From the NCBI RefSeq assembly GCF_008630535.1, contig NZ_VWPH01000007.1:248001-312000 (forward strand): DNA of 64,000 bases, in the 5' to 3' direction. Position 1 is the stretch's first letter. The number at the start of each line of letters is the position of its first letter. The notes beneath the pieces are model-generated. The model saw only the letters and a list, made by a program, of their open reading frames with translations, did not search any database and was not told the DNA's origin. The position numbers and the translations under genes were made by a program. Shown piece after piece: positions 1-11,569 of the stretch. The DNA is from Saccharopolyspora hirsuta. GTDB lineage: Bacteria > Actinomycetota > Actinomycetes > Mycobacteriales > Pseudonocardiaceae.

Positions 1-147
1 CTGGGCACCGAGCTGGCGGCCACCCCCATCGGCAAGCCGGACCGGGTCCTGCTGGCGGGCCGTCCGGGCGGCCCGATGTTCCGCGCCGCGGAACTCGCCC
101 GCCTCGCCCACCTCGCAGGCATCGTCTCCGTCGTCCTCGACGGCTGA
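1..147 (+). CDS. C-terminal end of an unrecognised protein (cut by window edge)
   Basis: Frame 1 is open from the first base to TGA at 145-147 and gives 48 residues ending LAGIVSVVLDG. The stretch is Ala/Leu/Gly rich, with high G+C at third codon positions typical of the neighbouring real genes. I do not recognise the family from this tail alone. It runs toward ligA (convergent), and an inverted repeat at 231-264 lies 84 bases downstream. Confidence 0.5.
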   Translation: MGTELAATPIGKPDRVLLAGRPGGPMFRAAELARLAHLAGIVSVVLDG

Positions 148-230
148 TTCCGATCGAATCCGGCGCCCTCCACGGCATCCCCCGGCATGTCGGACCCCGA
201 CACGCCCGGGCGCGGGGGAACTTCCGCGAT

Positions 231-264
231 TTCAATGGAAATCAGAGGTCCGATTTCCATTGAA
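231..264. terminator. Perfect 13 bp inverted repeat, possible terminator
   Basis: Arms 231-243 (TTCAATGGAAATC) and 252-264 (GATTTCCATTGAA) are perfect complements around an 8-base loop. It lies downstream of the partial gene ending at 147. There is no U-tract, which is common for actinobacterial terminators. Its low GC compared with the surroundings is noticeable. Confidence 0.45.
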
Positions 265-277
265 CTTGTTCATGGAC

Positions 278-358
278 CGCAGCCGCGAAGGGCGAACTGC
301 ACCGATCGGCAGGTGCCGCATGCGCCGCCAGGCGCATAACCCACCCTCGCAACTCGCA
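278..358 (+). repeat. Dispersed 82 bp repeat, copy 1
   Basis: This stretch matches 23867-23948 on the opposite strand. The core of 34 bases around 318-351 is identical, and the flanks (CGCAGCCGCGA, CGATCGGCA) are partly conserved. The core contains ATGCGCC-N4-GGCGCAT, which can form a hairpin. The 148-613 interval holds no convincing gene, only this repeat, the inverted repeat at 231-264 and a degenerate repeat unit at 559-579. Confidence 0.7.
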
Positions 359-558
359 CCGCCGCGGGTTCACGGTGCCCACCCCTCCGGGGTTCCTTCC
401 GGCGAGGACGGCCCTGACGCCGTGTATCGGGTCATGCACAAGCCAGGGCACCCGGAGTCCAGGCGGGCGCTGAGGTTCCGCCACCGGCACCGCCACGCAG
501 AACGAGGTTGGAAAAACCTCACTGAAATCGCACTCCACCGACCCCGACGGCCCGACCG

Positions 559-579
559 CAGTTCCACCTGAAACTGCGG
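559..579 (+). repeat. Degenerate copy of the CAGTTTC/GAAACTG inverted-repeat unit
   Basis: The sequence here resembles the two perfect units at 3383-3405 and 3424-3446: it keeps the right arm TGAAACTGCGG, while the left arm carries substitutions. It sits just beyond the end of the GNAT gene, so this family of units lies on both sides of the GNAT-ligA pair. Confidence 0.5.
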
Positions 580-613
580 TCACCCGAGCCGAACGGACCG
601 GTTCGGGGCGGGC

Positions 614-1099
614 TCACAGGTCCAGGGCGAAGGCCAGGAGGTGGACGTCCGGGGCCGGGGTCCAGTCGCGGTCCGGGCAGCGTTCGAAGCCCAGGTTCCG
701 GTAGAGGCGCTGGGCCGTCTCCGAGGTGTCCTTCACGCAGAGCACCACGCGCTTCAGGTCCTGCTCGCGGGCCCGGTCGATCACCGCTCGCACCAGCGCT
801 CGGCCGACGCCGTTGCCCATCGCTTCCGGCGCCACCGCGAGCATGCGGAACTCCAGCTCACCGGGCTGCGAGATCTCGGCGTAGGCGGTGCCGGGCTGGA
901 CCACGGTGACCGTGCCGACCGGCTTGTCGCCGACGAGGGCGACCAGCAGCTCGGCACGCTCCGCGCGGTCGGCCGCGTCGCGCAGCACCGAGGCGTAGTC
1001 GACGTCGGCGGGCATGCTGCCCGCCTCGGTGTAGGCGCGGACTGCGATCTCGCCGATCGCCTCGTACTCGGCCGACCGGGCCACCCGAACTGTCGTCAT
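614..1099 (-). CDS. GNAT family N-acetyltransferase
   Basis: A 161-residue protein with a GNAT fold. It starts MTTVRVARSAEYEAIGEIAV. The acetyl-CoA-binding segment MLAVAPEAMGNGVGRAL lies near residues 87-103, carries the family Q/R-x-x-G-x-G/A pattern, and is followed by a LYRNLGF motif typical of RimI-like enzymes. The ATG at 1099 was chosen because the longer open frame upstream overlaps ligA in another frame. It follows ligA on the same strand with a 38-base gap, so it is probably cotranscribed. The substrate cannot be told from sequence; small-molecule or protein amine acetylation are both possible. Confidence 0.85.
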   Translation of the reverse strand: MTTVRVARSAEYEAIGEIAVRAYTEAGSMPADVDYASVLRDAADRAERAELLVALVGDKPVGTVTVVQPGTAYAEISQPGELEFRMLAVAPEAMGNGVGRALVRAVIDRAREQDLKRVVLCVKDTSETAQRLYRNLGFERCPDRDWTPAPDVHLLAFALDL

Positions 1100-1137
1100 G
1101 CCGCCGATCCTGCCAATGCGCACCGACAGCGGCCGGG

Positions 1138-3321
<2,184 letters not shown>

Positions 3322-3382
3322 CTAGCGAGCGGCCCCGACAACGGCACGCAGCGGCTCGCCGGGCCCGGACTCCTCCCGGCGT

Positions 3383-3446
3383 CACAGTTTCAACTGAAAC
3401 TGCGGCCGTCGGCCACGGTGACCCACAGTTTCAACTGAAACTGCGG
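3383..3446. repeat. Two direct copies of a 23 bp unit with inner inverted repeat
   Basis: Copies at 3383-3405 and 3424-3446 are identical. Each contains CAGTTTCAACTGAAACTG, in which CAGTTTC and GAAACTG are complementary around AACT. They are separated by 18 bases and sit upstream of ligA, between it and the hypothetical gene. Each could be a protein-binding site or a small hairpin. A degenerate third copy is at 559-579. Confidence 0.75.
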
Positions 3447-3483
3447 ACCGGACGACCGGCCCGGCCGTCCGCTGCCAGCGGGG

Positions 3484-4158
3484 TCAGGATTCCGGGGAGG
3501 CGGTGCGGTCCAGGTCGCGGACCAGTTCGCGGAGCTCCAGCAGGCCGATCGCGCCCTCCGGTTCCCGCTCCGCGGTCTCCACCCGGCCCAGCCGGTCGGC
3601 CGCCAGGCGCTCGCCGAGGGTCGCGTCCAGGGGCAGGAAGGTCAGCGCCCGGCGCGCCTTGTCCTCCAGGTCCTGGAACCCGGGGTGGTAGACGGCCACG
3701 TCGACCACGCCTTCGGCCTCGTCGACCTGCGCGGCCACCCGCACCTCGCCCAGCGGGTACTTCTCGCCGCGCAGGTTCACCGTGACCTCGGTCGGGTCCG
3801 GCACCGGCGGCACCGAGTCGTGGTACTCCCACAGCGTGTCCTGCTCCGGCGCCGCCGCGATCCAGGCGTCGGTGTAGGGCCGCAGCTCGGGGTCGGCCTG
3901 GCCGCTGAGCACCAGCGCGTACACCGCCTTCTCGCCGTGCTCGATGGCGAAGGTCAGGTTCGGGTGCACCGCAGCCACCATGTCGGCCACCAGGTTCTCG
4001 ACGCGCTGCGGCTCGCTGTCGCCGAGCGCGGAGGCGAGCTCGGGCAGCAGGTCGTCCCAGCGCTGCCAGAACACCTCGGCGCGAGCAGCCGCCTCGGCGT
4101 GCACGTCGACCGGTTCGACGGCGTCTTCAGCGGCACGGCGGCGGAGGAACCTGAACAT
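3484..4158 (-). CDS. Conserved hypothetical protein, 224 aa
   Basis: I do not recognise a characterised family. The protein starts MFRFLRRRAAEDAVEP at an internal ATG (4158); an upstream extension to 4236 is possible but looks non-coding. It is acidic and soluble, with no signal peptide or membrane segment. Features include FWQRWDDLLPELASALGDSE near the N-terminus, TLWEYHDSVPPVPDP in the middle, and a C-terminal pattern VAVYHPGFQDL with FLPLDATLGE. It lies between DUF6461-like and ligA genes on the same strand, 171 bases before ligA. Confidence 0.75.
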   Translation of the reverse strand: MFRFLRRRAAEDAVEPVDVHAEAAARAEVFWQRWDDLLPELASALGDSEPQRVENLVADMVAAVHPNLTFAIEHGEKAVYALVLSGQADPELRPYTDAWIAAAPEQDTLWEYHDSVPPVPDPTEVTVNLRGEKYPLGEVRVAAQVDEAEGVVDVAVYHPGFQDLEDKARRALTFLPLDATLGERLAADRLGRVETAEREPEGAIGLLELRELVRDLDRTASPES

Positions 4159-4243
4159 GCCCCCATTGTGCCGGTCGGGTCGCCCGGCTCGGGGCCGAAC
4201 GGGCAGAGTCACCGGGCCGAACCCGCCGACCTGCACCGATCGG

Positions 4244-5251
4244 TCACGGAGCCAGTTCGGTCGCGACGATGCTCGCCAGCTCCCCGATCTCCACGCCGCG
4301 CACCTGCCGCGCCGCGCCCAGGACTCCGGCCAGCGCGGTCAGCGGGTCGCTGTGCGTCGCCAGGCGCACCGCCTCCGCTGCCCGCAGGTGCGCGCGGGTC
4401 TTGCTGCACGGGCGGCTGTGAACGCTCCGCCAGGACAGCTCCCGCACGGCGGCGGCGAGCTCGGCGTGGTCGACCGGGGATCCGGTGCTCAAGCAGCACG
4501 CGGTGCGGCGCAGCACCGGGTGGTCCACGCAGTCGGCGGTGACGATCACCTGCCGGGCGATGACCGCCGCGGCCCGCCGCAGCGGCCGCGCACCGGCCGA
4601 GCGCAGCGCCGAGATCAGCTCCGGCGGGTAACCGGCGACCTGCTCCAGCGGGTCGGCGACCGGGACCAGGTCGTCCGGCCACGGCGCGACGGGGAAGGTG
4701 CGCAGCCGCCCGGCCAGCCAGCCGGGGCTCGGCGGCAATCCGGTGATCCGCCCGGCCAGCGCCAGCATCAGCGCCACCGGATCGGCCTGCGACCAGGGCA
4801 GATCACCGCGCAGCTCCTCAAGCCCGTCGGGGTCGGTGCCCTCCCGGAACTCCGGCAGCACCGCCTCGAACGCGGTCCGCAGCTCGCCCTGCACGGCGTG
4901 CGAGAAGCGGGTCATCCCACCGCCGTCCCAGAACACCGAGACAGCGTCGGTCTCCGCGGCCCGCCGCAGCACTTCCGGCCGCTGCCCCTGCAGCCCGCTG
5001 TCCTCGATGACCAGCACCCAGTCGCCGAGCTGCTTGAGCGCGACCATCGGGTGCTTCTCCTGGTTGGCGAAGGCCTCCTCGCAGAACTCGTCGACGTCGA
5101 GCTCCCGCCCGAACCCGGCGACCGCCCCGAACGCCCCGGCCACCTGGTCGAGATCGCCACCGCGCACGAAAGTCAGGCACGCAGCTTCCTGGATGATGCT
5201 GCGCCGAACCCACCCGGCGCGCTCGATCTCGCTGACGCAGTAGCTGCCCAC
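4244..5251 (-). CDS. DUF6461-like protein
   Basis: This 335-residue protein has no signal or membrane segment. Its N-terminal part contains ACLTFVRGGDLDQVAGAFGA and, further on, WVLVIEDSGLQGQRPEVLR and DAVSVFWDGGGMTRFSHAVQG. This arrangement resembles the actinobacterial DUF6461 family, whose function is unknown. The C-terminal half is Ala/Arg rich and helical. It lies 85 bases upstream of the hypothetical gene ending the ligA-side cluster. Family assignment is from pattern memory only. Confidence 0.7.
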   Translation of the reverse strand: MGSYCVSEIERAGWVRRSIIQEAACLTFVRGGDLDQVAGAFGAVAGFGRELDVDEFCEEAFANQEKHPMVALKQLGDWVLVIEDSGLQGQRPEVLRRAAETDAVSVFWDGGGMTRFSHAVQGELRTAFEAVLPEFREGTDPDGLEELRGDLPWSQADPVALMLALAGRITGLPPSPGWLAGRLRTFPVAPWPDDLVPVADPLEQVAGYPPELISALRSAGARPLRRAAAVIARQVIVTADCVDHPVLRRTACCLSTGSPVDHAELAAAVRELSWRSVHSRPCSKTRAHLRAAEAVRLATHSDPLTALAGVLGAARQVRGVEIGELASIVATELAP

Positions 5252-5413
5252 ATCCCCCTTAATACCAGCGCACGAAGGCCCTCACCGGCGAATCGGAAAA
5301 AGACCCGCCCCGACGACGGCCGGATCGGCACCGGAAGTCCACAGAGGACTCACCCGGTGGCACCACCTGCGCCACTCGGACCAAGCCGATCGTCGATCCC
5401 CGCGCCGGATCGA

Positions 5414-6442
5414 CTACTGCTCGGCTTCGTCGGCGAAGAGCTTGGCCAGGTCGTTGGTGAGGCTGATCGCTCGGCGGGACCAGGCCGGGGTTGCTCCGGC
5501 GAGGCCGCAGGTCGGGGTTGGGACGCTTCGCTCGGCGAGGGCCTTTCGGGCGAAGCCGAGGCGGGAGGCCAGGTCGAACGCCGGTTGCGCGAGGGTGCGC
5601 AGGGTCGCGTTCGCCGGTTCGGTGCTGGGGACCAGGCCGAGGAACAGCGTGGTGCCCTCCTCCCACGCTTCGCCGAGTTCGTCGGCGAAAGCACCGGAGA
5701 CGTCGCCGAGTCCGGAGGCGTCCAGCGCGATCGCGCCCGCACCCGCGCGACGCAGCAGCGCGACCGGGGGTCGCCGGGCGCAGCAGTGCACGATCACCGG
5801 CGAATCCGTTGCCGCCGCGAGCTTTTCGATCACCTCGGCGAGCAGGCGCTGGGCGTCGGGTTCCGGGACTGCGGGAACCTTGCCGTAGCCGGACGGCGTG
5901 GGCAGGGCACCCGCGAGCACCGCGGGCAGCGACGGTTCGTCCAGCTGCACCACCACGCGGGAACCGGTGCGGCTGGCCACCTGCGCCACGTGCTCGCGCA
6001 GGCCTTCGGTCAGCGACTCCGCGAAGTCGCGCAGCGCGCCGTGGTCGGTGAGCACCCGGTGACCTCGGTGCAGCTCGATGCCCGCTGCGAGCGTCCACGG
6101 GCCTGCTGCCTGCACCTTCACCGCGCGGGGCGTGCCCTTCTCCGCGACCGCCTGCTCCAGCGCGTCCATGTCCCAGCGCAGCAGGTCGACGGCGCGCTGC
6201 TGGTCCCGGCCGGGCCGACCGGCGACCCGGTAGCCGGAGGGCACGACCTCGACGGCCAGGTCCACCAGCAGGCCCGCGGTGCGGCCCAGGACGTCGGCGC
6301 CGACGCCGCGGCCCGGCAGCTCCGGGAACGGCGCCAGGTCGGGCAGCTCCCCGACCACGGTGCGCGCGGTCTCCACCGGATCCGTGCCGGGCATCGACCC
6401 GATGGCGGTGGCGATCCCCGGACCCCAAGGTGCGTCAGTCAC
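5414..6442 (-). CDS. MetE-like methionine synthase (vitamin-B12-independent family), C-terminal-domain type
   Basis: A 342-residue protein resembling only the catalytic C-terminal barrel of cobalamin-independent methionine synthase. It has GIATAIGSMPGTDPVE at the start, QLDEPSLPAVLAG in the barrel, a zinc-binding HxC in VIVHCCARRP, and the distal Cys in PTCGLAG. The GTG at 6442 was chosen because family members begin right before this GIGSMPG-like motif. It lacks the N-terminal half of classical MetE (about 750 residues), so its methyl donor and acceptor are uncertain. In M. tuberculosis the ligA neighbour Rv3015c is a comparable protein, so the linkage is conserved. Confidence 0.85.
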   Translation of the reverse strand: MTDAPWGPGIATAIGSMPGTDPVETARTVVGELPDLAPFPELPGRGVGADVLGRTAGLLVDLAVEVVPSGYRVAGRPGRDQQRAVDLLRWDMDALEQAVAEKGTPRAVKVQAAGPWTLAAGIELHRGHRVLTDHGALRDFAESLTEGLREHVAQVASRTGSRVVVQLDEPSLPAVLAGALPTPSGYGKVPAVPEPDAQRLLAEVIEKLAAATDSPVIVHCCARRPPVALLRRAGAGAIALDASGLGDVSGAFADELGEAWEEGTTLFLGLVPSTEPANATLRTLAQPAFDLASRLGFARKALAERSVPTPTCGLAGATPAWSRRAISLTNDLAKLFADEAEQ

Positions 6443-6573
6443 CCCGCCATTATCGACAGCCCGCGCCCGCCCGCCCGACCGGGCGGCGCGCTGGAGCGGC
6501 GAGGCCCCGGATCGCGGCGATTTCGCTCTCCCGGGCGCCGTTTTTCCTGGTGGTGGCCAGTGGAGACGGAGCC

Positions 6574-8106
6574 TCAGCCGGCGAGCTGGTCCCGGAGGAC
6601 CCTCTTCAGGAGCTTGCCGGAGCTGTTCCGCGGCAGGTCGTCGAGGAAGTGGATCTCCTTGGGCACCTTGAACCCGGCCAGCCGCCCGCGGGCGTGCTCG
6701 AGCAGCTCCGCCTCGGTCACCTCGCCCTTGGCCACCACGACCGCCGCGATCCGCTCGATCCACTTCGGATCGGGCACCGCGACCACCGCCACCTCGGCCA
6801 CCGCCGGGTGCCCGTAGAGCGCGTCCTCCACCTCGCGGGAGGCCACCAGCACCCCGCCGGTGTTGATCACGTCCTTGATCCGGTCCACCACGAAGACGTA
6901 CCCGTCCTCGTCGCGGCGCACCAGGTCACCGGAGTGGAACCAGCCGCCGCGGAACGCCTCGGCGGTCTCCTCGGGCTTGTCCCAGTACCCGGTGCACAGC
7001 TGCGGCGACCGGTAGACGATCTCGCCGGACTCCCCCGGCGCGACCTCCTCGCCCCGCTCGTCGACGACCTTCGCCTCCACGAACAGCACCGGCCGACCGG
7101 CCGAGTCCGGCCGCTCGTCGTGCTCCTCCGGCCTCAGCACGGTGGCCAGCGGCGCGATCTCGGACTGCCCGAAGCAGTTGTAGAAGCCGAGTTCCGGCAG
7201 CTGCTCCCGCAACCGCTGCAGCACCGGGCCGGGCATGATCGAGGCGCCGTAGTAGGCCTTGCGCAGCGATTTGAGGTCCCGCTCGGGGAAGTCGGCGTGG
7301 TTGGCCAGCGCCACCCAGACCGTCGGCGCGGCGAAGAACGAGCTGATCCGCTCGTCCTGGATCCGCCGCAGGATGTCGCCCGGTTCCGGCACCTCCACCA
7401 GCCGGTTGGTGGAGCCGATCATCAGGTTCGGCAGCAGGAACACGTGCATCTGCGCGGAGTGGTACAGCGGCATCACGTGCAGCGGCCGGTCGTCCTCGGC
7501 GAAGTCCAGCGCGGCCAGGCAGGACAGGTACTCGTGCAGCAGCGCGCGGTGGGTCATCATCGCGCCCTTGGGCAGCGACGTCGTGCCCGAGGTGTAGAGC
7601 AGCTGCACCAGGTCGTCGTCGGAGACGTCCACGTCGAGCTCTGGGACGGGACCTGCACCGCACTGCGCGAGCAGCGACTTCTCGTCGTCGCGCAGCGGGA
7701 TCACGCGCTCCACCCCGGTGTCGGCGCGGACCTCGTCGAGCTTGCCCGTCAGCGCCGGGTCCACCAGCGCGATGCTGCTGCCCGACTGCGCCAGCAGGTA
7801 GGAGAGCTCACCGGAGGTCAGGTTGTAGTTGATCGGCACGTGCACCAGGCCCGCCCGCGCGCAGGCGAGGAACCCGATCAGGTAGGCGTCGGAGTTCTTG
7901 CCGTAGGCCGCGATCCGGTCGCCCTTGCTCGCGCCCGCGGCCAGCAGCAGCCCTGCGGCGCGGGTGACCGCGTCGTCGAGCTCGGCGTAGGTCCACTCCG
8001 CCTCCCGCCCGGCGCTGTCGACGAACCGCAGCGCGACTCGATCCGGGACCCGTGCGGCGCTGCGGCGCAGGACGTCGGCAACGGTGCTGGCGCGAAGATC
8101 GGACAT
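6574..8106 (-). CDS. Acyl-CoA synthetase (AMP-forming, FadD-like)
   Basis: A 510-residue ANL-superfamily ligase. The P-loop is YTSGTTSLPKGAMMTH. The adenylation motifs are YNCFGQSE and a hinge region WFHSGDLVRRDEDGYVFVVDRIKDV, and the C-terminal catalytic lysine lies in PRNSSGKLLKR. It activates a carboxylic acid, probably fatty or aromatic, to its CoA thioester through an acyl-AMP. ATG 8106 has a GGAGG about 6 bases upstream. The gene lies between the MetE-like gene and an alpha/beta hydrolase on the same strand. The substrate is not predictable from sequence here. Confidence 0.93.
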   Translation of the reverse strand: MSDLRASTVADVLRRSAARVPDRVALRFVDSAGREAEWTYAELDDAVTRAAGLLLAAGASKGDRIAAYGKNSDAYLIGFLACARAGLVHVPINYNLTSGELSYLLAQSGSSIALVDPALTGKLDEVRADTGVERVIPLRDDEKSLLAQCGAGPVPELDVDVSDDDLVQLLYTSGTTSLPKGAMMTHRALLHEYLSCLAALDFAEDDRPLHVMPLYHSAQMHVFLLPNLMIGSTNRLVEVPEPGDILRRIQDERISSFFAAPTVWVALANHADFPERDLKSLRKAYYGASIMPGPVLQRLREQLPELGFYNCFGQSEIAPLATVLRPEEHDERPDSAGRPVLFVEAKVVDERGEEVAPGESGEIVYRSPQLCTGYWDKPEETAEAFRGGWFHSGDLVRRDEDGYVFVVDRIKDVINTGGVLVASREVEDALYGHPAVAEVAVVAVPDPKWIERIAAVVVAKGEVTEAELLEHARGRLAGFKVPKEIHFLDDLPRNSSGKLLKRVLRDQLAG

Positions 8107-8139
8107 GGGACCTCCATTCGGCGCAGGTGATCCCAGACA

Positions 8140-8919
8140 CTAACCGCGCGACGCGCCCGCTTTCCAGAACTCGCGCAGCGCCGCGTTGACGACGTCGGGG
8201 CGCTGGCTGTGCGGCCAGTGCGAAGCACCGGCAACCCGAAGCAGCTCCGCGCCGATGCGCTCCGCGCTGACCCGCGCGCACTCCATGATCGGTTCGCCGC
8301 CGTGCTCCCGGTACGCCTGCGGTGCGTCCTCCCAGGTACCGGTGATCACCAGCTTCGGGAACGCGCCGAGCCGGTCGAGCGGGATCTGCGCCTCCCAGGC
8401 CGGGAACTCGTTCAGCGCGGTCCGCGTGGCGCGCGCCAGTTCCGGGGTCGGCTCGGGGGCTTCGAAGCCGACCGACTCGAAGTTGAGGCGCACCAGATCG
8501 GCGTCCGAGAGGTCCGGCGGCACCGACGCGACGGCCGCCCGGTTGCGCTCCAAAGCCGCGGCGACCAGCGGCGCATCGGCAGCGATCTGGAAGCACGCGG
8601 GCTCGATCAACGTCAACGACCGCACCGACCCAGGGGCACGCGTGGCCGCGAGCAGGGCGACCACGCCTCCCGAGGAGTGCCCGACCAGGTGCGCGCCGCC
8701 GTCGAGCAGCTCGGCGATGTCCTCGGCGTCCTGCGCGTAGTCGCTGCGCTCGACGTCCGGGCTGCCCCCGTAACCGCGCCGGTCCGGGAGCACGAGCCGG
8801 AAGTCCTCGGCGAGCGGGAGCTGCGCGCCGAAGCCGAACGCGTCGTGCGTCGCCCAGGAACCCGAGCCGTGCACGAACACCGCGCGCTCGCCGTTCCCCC
8901 GCTCTGTCACGTGAATCAC
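8140..8919 (-). CDS. Alpha/beta-fold hydrolase
   Basis: About 259 residues with a classic alpha/beta hydrolase layout. There is an oxyanion-hole HGSGSW near residue 18, strand-turn RRGYGGSPD, nucleophile elbow GHSSGG, and a distal GASHWPHSQRPDVVNAALREF carrying the catalytic His. The GTG at 8919 (VIHVTERG) is the likely start. The open frame continues upstream without a stop into a TetR remnant at about 8946-9111, so a longer fusion reading is possible but unlikely. Its 3' end is 33 bases from the start of the acyl-CoA ligase, suggesting cotranscription. Confidence 0.85.
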   Translation of the reverse strand: MIHVTERGNGERAVFVHGSGSWATHDAFGFGAQLPLAEDFRLVLPDRRGYGGSPDVERSDYAQDAEDIAELLDGGAHLVGHSSGGVVALLAATRAPGSVRSLTLIEPACFQIAADAPLVAAALERNRAAVASVPPDLSDADLVRLNFESVGFEAPEPTPELARATRTALNEFPAWEAQIPLDRLGAFPKLVITGTWEDAPQAYREHGGEPIMECARVSAERIGAELLRVAGASHWPHSQRPDVVNAALREFWKAGASRG

Positions 8920-8945
8920 GCGGTGATCATGTCGCCACCGAGCAC

Positions 8946-9111
8946 GACGCGGCAAGCTCAGCTGCGCAAAACCCGCCAGCACCACCTCGACGTCGTCGAC
9001 CAGCGGCTGCACGATGCCGTGCACCAGCTCCGCCTTCGACGGGTAGTACAGCACGGCTTTGGTGATGCCGAGCTGCTCGGCGACCTCGCGGACCTCCGCG
9101 CTCGGCGCTGA
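8946..9111 (-). pseudogene. TetR-family regulator remnant
   Basis: Translating the minus strand upstream of the hydrolase gives SAEVREVAEQLGITKAVLYY followed directly by PSKAELVHG and QPLVDDVEVVLAGFA. This is the helix-turn-helix of a TetR regulator, but it lacks the first helix, and the usual YYHFPSK is shortened to YYPSK. An in-frame TGA lies upstream and no ligand-binding domain follows, so it cannot be a working regulator. It probably derives from a TetR gene once paired with the hydrolase. Confidence 0.6.
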
Positions 9112-9208
9112 ACCAGAAAATCGCCACCGACGGGGCGAAAACCCTCATCTTCATCCCTGTCCAAGTGCATCGGCAGGGCGGACAAGGCCATCAGCCCGCA
9201 GCAGTCCC

Positions 9209-10297
9209 TCAGCGGGTGGCGGAGATGATGCCGCTGCCCAGGACCAGGTCGCCTTCGGCGTCCGGGCGGTAGAGGACGATCGCCTGGCCCGGGGCCACGC
9301 CGCGCAGCGGCTGGCGGAGCTGGACGCGGATGCCGTCGCCGTCGGCTTCGGCGACCGCTTCCGCGGTGCCGCCGTGCGCGCGGACCTGGATCACGCACTC
9401 CGTCGGGCCGGGCAGCGGCTGCTCGGAGGGCCAGATCGGGCGCTTGGCGTCGATCTCGGTCACCGACAGCCGCTCCGCCGACCCGACCTTGACCGTGCCG
9501 GACACCGGTTCCAGCGACAGCACGTAGCGCGGCCGACCGTCCGCCGCCGGGGCGTCGATGCCGAGGCCCTTGCGCTGGCCGATGGTGAAGCCGTGCACGC
9601 CGGTGTGCTCGCCGAGCACCGCGCCGGTCTCGGCGTCGACCAGCTTGCCCGGCTGCTGGCCGAGCTTGTTCTCCAGGAACTTCTTGGTGTCGCCGTCCGG
9701 GATGAAGCAGATGTCGTGGCTGTCCGGCTTCTCGGCCACCGCCAGGTCGCGCTCGGCCGCCTCCACCCGCACCTCGGACTTCAGCGAGTCGCCGAGCGGG
9801 AACATCGAGTGCCGCAGCTGCTCGGCGGTCAGCGAGGCCAGCACGTAGGACTGGTCCTTGCCCCCGTCGCGGCTGCGCCGCAGCTCCGGCACGCCGTCCA
9901 CGACGGACAGCCGGGCGTAGTGGCCGGTGCAGACCGCGTCGAAGCCCAGCGCCATCGCCTTGTCCAGCAGCGCCTCGAACTTGATCTTCTCGTTGCAGGT
10001 CAGGCACGGGTTCGGGGTGCGGCCCGCGGCGTACTCGCCGACGAAGGTCTCGATGACCTCCTCGGTGAACCGCTCCGCGAAGTCCCACACGTAGAACGGG
10101 ATGCCCAGCAGGTCGGCGGCGCGGCGCGCGTCGCGGGAGTCCTCGATGGTGCAGCACCCGCGGGCACCGGTGCGCAGCGTGCCGGGCTTGGCCGACAGCG
10201 CCAGGTGCACGCCGACGACGTCGTGCCCGGCTTCCACCGCTCGCGCCGCGGCGACCGCGGAGTCCACCCCGCCGCTCATGGCTGCCAGTACTCGCAC
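9209..10297 (-). CDS. mnmA: tRNA-specific 2-thiouridylase MnmA
   Basis: The 362-residue product has the PP-loop SGGVDS at residues 8-13, the conserved [12 protein letters not shown] with catalytic Cys98, and the second catalytic Cys197 in [10 protein letters not shown]. It uses ATP and persulfide sulfur to thiolate U34 of Lys, Glu and Gln tRNAs. The start lies only 3 bases after the stop of the upstream cysteine desulfurase gene, so the sulfur donor and acceptor enzymes are one operon, as in M. tuberculosis (Rv3025c-Rv3024c). Length is typical. Confidence 0.97.
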   Translation of the reverse strand: MRVLAAMSGGVDSAVAAARAVEAGHDVVGVHLALSAKPGTLRTGARGCCTIEDSRDARRAADLLGIPFYVWDFAERFTEEVIETFVGEYAAGRTPNPCLTCNEKIKFEALLDKAMALGFDAVCTGHYARLSVVDGVPELRRSRDGGKDQSYVLASLTAEQLRHSMFPLGDSLKSEVRVEAAERDLAVAEKPDSHDICFIPDGDTKKFLENKLGQQPGKLVDAETGAVLGEHTGVHGFTIGQRKGLGIDAPAADGRPRYVLSLEPVSGTVKVGSAERLSVTEIDAKRPIWPSEQPLPGPTECVIQVRAHGGTAEAVAEADGDGIRVQLRQPLRGVAPGQAIVLYRPDAEGDLVLGSGIISATR

Positions 10298-10300
10298 GCC

Positions 10301-11536
10301 TCACACCTCCGTGGCGGTGGCAGTCCGCCCCGCCGAAGATCGGCGCAACCCGGCCAGACCGGCGCTACGCGCTCGTTGCACCACCGGCCCGATGGCCTCG
10401 GTGAGTGCCTGTACATCGGCCGCCGTCGAGGTGTGCCCCAGGGAGAAGCGCAGCGAGCCCCGCGCGGCCTTCGGGTCCGCCCCCATCGCCAGCAGCACGT
10501 GGCTGGGCTCGGAGACCCCGGCGGTGCACGCCGACCCGGTGGAGCACTCGATGCCCTTGGCGTCCAGCAGCATCAGCAGGCTGTCGCCCTCGCAGCCGGG
10601 GAAGGTGAAGTGCGCGTTGCCGGGCAGCCGCGACGGCCCGCCGCCGACGGTGCCGTCCCCGGGGTCGCCGTTGAGCACCACGTCCGGGACCACGCCGCGC
10701 ACACCGCGGATCAGGTCGTCGCGCAGCTTCGCCAGCTGCGGCGCGTGCGCCTCGCGGGCGTCGACGGCCTCCCGCACCGCAGCGGCCAGCCCCAGCACAC
10801 CGGGGGTGTCGAGCGTGCCGGAACGCACTTCGCGCTCCTGGCCGCCGCCGTGCAGCACCGGTGTGCACTTGACGTCCCGGCCCAGCAGCAGCACGCCCAC
10901 GCCGTACGGACCGCCGACCTTGTGCCCGGTCATGGTCAGCGCGGACACGCCCGAGGCCGCGAAGTCCACCGGCAGGGTCTCGACGGCCTGCACCGCATCG
11001 GTGTGCAGCGGCACCCCGTGGCGCTCGGCGATGGCGGCCAGCTCCGCGACCGGGTTGACCGTGCCTACCTCGTTGTTCGCCCACATGACGGTGGCCAGCG
11101 CCACGTCGTCCGGGTTCTCGGCCAGCGCCGCCTCGAACACCTCCGGGCGCACCCGGCCGTGCTCGTCGGCGCTCAGCCAGGTGATCTCGGCGCCCTCGTG
11201 CTCGGCGAGCCACTCGACGGCGTCGAGCACCGCGTGGTGCTCCACCATCGACGCGAGGATGCGGCGGCGCGCGGGGTCGGCGGCCCGGCGGGCCCAGAAG
11301 ATCCCCTTGACCGCCAGGTTGTCGCTCTCGGTGCCGCCCGCGGTGAACAGCACCTCGGACGGCCGGGCGCCCAGCGCGTCCGCGATGTCCTCGCGCGACT
11401 CCTCAACCGCGCGCCGGGCCCGACGCCCCGAGGTGTGCAGCGACGAGGCGTTGCCGATCCGGGTCAACGCCTCGCTGAGCACTGCGACCGCCCCCGGTCG
11501 CATGGGCGTGGTGGCAGCGTGGTCGAGGTAAGTCAT
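10301..11536 (-). CDS. Cysteine desulfurase (IscS/NifS type)
   Basis: This 411-residue PLP enzyme begins [15 protein letters not shown]. The PLP lysine is Lys206 in [13 protein letters not shown], and the persulfide-forming cysteine is in [10 protein letters not shown] (Cys337). It removes sulfur from L-cysteine and delivers it as persulfide, here most likely to MnmA, encoded 3 bases downstream. No iscU or other Fe-S assembly gene is adjacent. It starts at ATG 11536, just 33 bases from the MFS gene end. Confidence 0.95.
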   Translation of the reverse strand: MTYLDHAATTPMRPGAVAVLSEALTRIGNASSLHTSGRRARRAVEESREDIADALGARPSEVLFTAGGTESDNLAVKGIFWARRAADPARRRILASMVEHHAVLDAVEWLAEHEGAEITWLSADEHGRVRPEVFEAALAENPDDVALATVMWANNEVGTVNPVAELAAIAERHGVPLHTDAVQAVETLPVDFAASGVSALTMTGHKVGGPYGVGVLLLGRDVKCTPVLHGGGQEREVRSGTLDTPGVLGLAAAVREAVDAREAHAPQLAKLRDDLIRGVRGVVPDVVLNGDPGDGTVGGGPSRLPGNAHFTFPGCEGDSLLMLLDAKGIECSTGSACTAGVSEPSHVLLAMGADPKAARGSLRFSLGHTSTAADVQALTEAIGPVVQRARSAGLAGLRRSSAGRTATATEV

Positions 11537-11569
11537 CGCCCGTCCAGGGTAATGCAGGCCGACCGCTGG

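Noticed and set aside
242-583. Overlapping plus and minus frames in the 148-613 gap
   Set aside because: They owe their existence to the 82 bp repeat and lack ribosome sites or family similarity.
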